Shown here in pieces: positions 63,368-64,000 of a stretch of 64,000 nt of DNA. A program made the position numbers and the translations under genes. A model generated the notes under the pieces. The model made no database searches. It saw only the letters and a list, made by a program, of their open reading frames with translations, and was not told the origin of the DNA. Positions within the stretch are counted from its first letter, which is position 1; each line of letters starts with the position of its first letter. This stretch comes from Syntrophaceae bacterium UBA2188 (GTDB taxonomy: Bacteria; Desulfobacterota; BSN033; UBA1163), in assembly GCA_002327985.1 (NCBI GenBank), contig DCVM01000181.1:1-64000 (forward strand), given 5' to 3'.

Positions 63368-64000
63368 TTAGTACAGATATTTCACCCTGACTTCCTCAGA
63401 AAGGGAACTTTCATTCTTGAGAACAGAATAATCCACCGCTGTGATGGCATACTCATATTCTTGCTTAAAAACAACATCTTTATCAAGATAGGTCTCCTTC
63501 GTCAAAGGACTCTCGTTCAACCTTCTAAACTCTTTTTCCCCAGGTTTTCTTCGATAGATATAATATCCCAGAAAGTCGGGCTCACGATTCCTTCTCCAAT
63601 TCAGTTCCATCCCATCTTTAAGGGGGATCGCCACCAGACCCACAGGAGAAACGGGTGCGGTGAGGTCTGTGGGGGTGACCGAAACCTCCAAGGATCCCTT
63701 CCCTTCTACATCCGTTTTGACCACTCTTCTCACGGCTCTCACTGAATAGATATATTTCTTTTCGTTCTCCACATTCAAGTCTGAATAATAAGTCGTTGTC
63801 ACCGGATCCCGGTTCAAGGGCCGGTTAGAAAATACGTCCTCCTCTCCTCTTCGATAAACATGATAGCCTGTTGCCCCTTCCACAGGGTCCCAGAAGAGTT
63901 CTACTCTTTTATCTCCCCTCTCTCCATTCACCCTCCTTGGCGCAGGGGGGGCGTCATCCCAGTAGACGGTGACTGGATTCGAAGGAGCACTCAGGTATCC
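63368..64000 (-). CDS. Fibronectin type III protein, 5' end beyond the window
   Basis: The frame is open to the right edge, reading into VTVYWDDAPPAPRRV upstream of the apparent GTG at 63931, so that GTG is not the start. The visible 210 residues contain two FN3 domains: VELFWDPVEGATGYHVYRR...YIYSVRAV and MELNWRRNREPDFLGYYIYRR...YEYAITAVD, each with the Trp, YxxYR and Tyr pattern. The N-terminus, not visible, probably has a signal or lipobox. An extracytoplasmic binding or structural role is likely. Confidence 0.88.
   Translation of the reverse strand, partial: GYLSAPSNPVTVYWDDAPPAPRRVNGERGDKRVELFWDPVEGATGYHVYRRGEEDVFSNRPLNRDPVTTTYYSDLNVENEKKYIYSVRAVRRVVKTDVEGKGSLEVSVTPTDLTAPVSPVGLVAIPLKDGMELNWRRNREPDFLGYYIYRRKPGEKEFRRLNESPLTKETYLDKDVVFKQEYEYAITAVDYSVLKNESSLSEEVRVKYLY

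Noticed and set aside
63929..63931. GTG as the start of the FN3 protein
   Set aside because: The frame stays open to the window edge and the residues before the GTG continue the FN3-like sequence, so the real start is outside.

Overview
The window looks like a chromosomal segment of an anaerobic bacterium of the Deltaproteobacteria/Desulfobacterota type. This is inferred from the gene content: an HdrABC operon with Flx-type NAD(P)H oxidoreductase genes, a GlcD-GlcF-type 2-hydroxyacid dehydrogenase fusion, the order thrS-infC-rpmI-rplT-pheS-pheT-ihfA-merR, and several Fe-S-rich proteins. No rRNA or other species-level marker is present, so finer placement is not possible.

Region 1 (1 to about 11,383) is an AT-rich integrated genetic element inserted at the 3' end of a tRNA-Pro(GGG) gene (11307-11383, minus strand). 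Its left end lies outside the window or was not recognised. It carries a serine recombinase, small unknown proteins, a secreted Adhesin_E-like protein, a PD-(D/E)XK nuclease-like protein, a Gp37/DUF5131 protein, an excisionase-like HTH protein, a Prim-Pol/ATPase replication protein preceded by a SpoVG-like gene, an iteron-like repeat cluster, an orphan integrase arm-domain paralogue, a zinc-ribbon protein and a tyrosine integrase whose reading frame runs through the tRNA antisense. It resembles a small self-replicating integrative element or satellite. No capsid, terminase or conjugation genes are visible.

Region 2 (11.4-34.1 kb, almost all minus strand) is conserved housekeeping: a YbjQ-like protein, merR, ihfA, pheT, pheS, rplT, rpmI, infC and thrS (translation and phenylalanine/threonine charging), tRNA-Val, clpB, rsmA, tsaD, a LysM/M23 lipoprotein, pcm, mutS, argC, rpsI-rplM and secF-secD.

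Region 3 (34.3-48.6 kb) is the metabolic highlight. An acyl-CoA/AMP-ligase gene diverges from a plus-strand operon: a lipoyl-carrier (GcvH-like) protein, HdrC, HdrB, a very large HdrA (two HdrA units with a GltD/NfnB-like module inserted in the first), an MvhD/FlxD protein, two dicluster Fe-S proteins, an FAD/NAD(P) subunit (FlxA-like) and an FAD-oxidase/Fe-S/CCG fusion. Many junctions are ATGA overlaps. The set suggests a flavin-based electron-bifurcating complex linking NAD(P)H, ferredoxin and thiol/disulfide or 2-hydroxyacid chemistry.

Region 4 (48.6-64 kb) holds two unknown proteins, a dolichol-kinase-like protein, rluB, scpB, hfq-miaA, a GAF-Fis regulator, a QueG-like Fe-S protein, mnmG, a carboxymuconolactone decarboxylase family protein, hemL, an FAH-family hydrolase, dapB, dapF, lysA (lysine/diaminopimelate biosynthesis) and the end of a fibronectin type III protein that runs off the right edge. 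Intergenic spaces across regions 2-4 carry two kinds of dispersed imperfect palindromes: G/C-rich CCCTCCCC...GGGGAGGG and A/T-rich GGAAT/ATTCC. Some extend into the 3' ends of genes.
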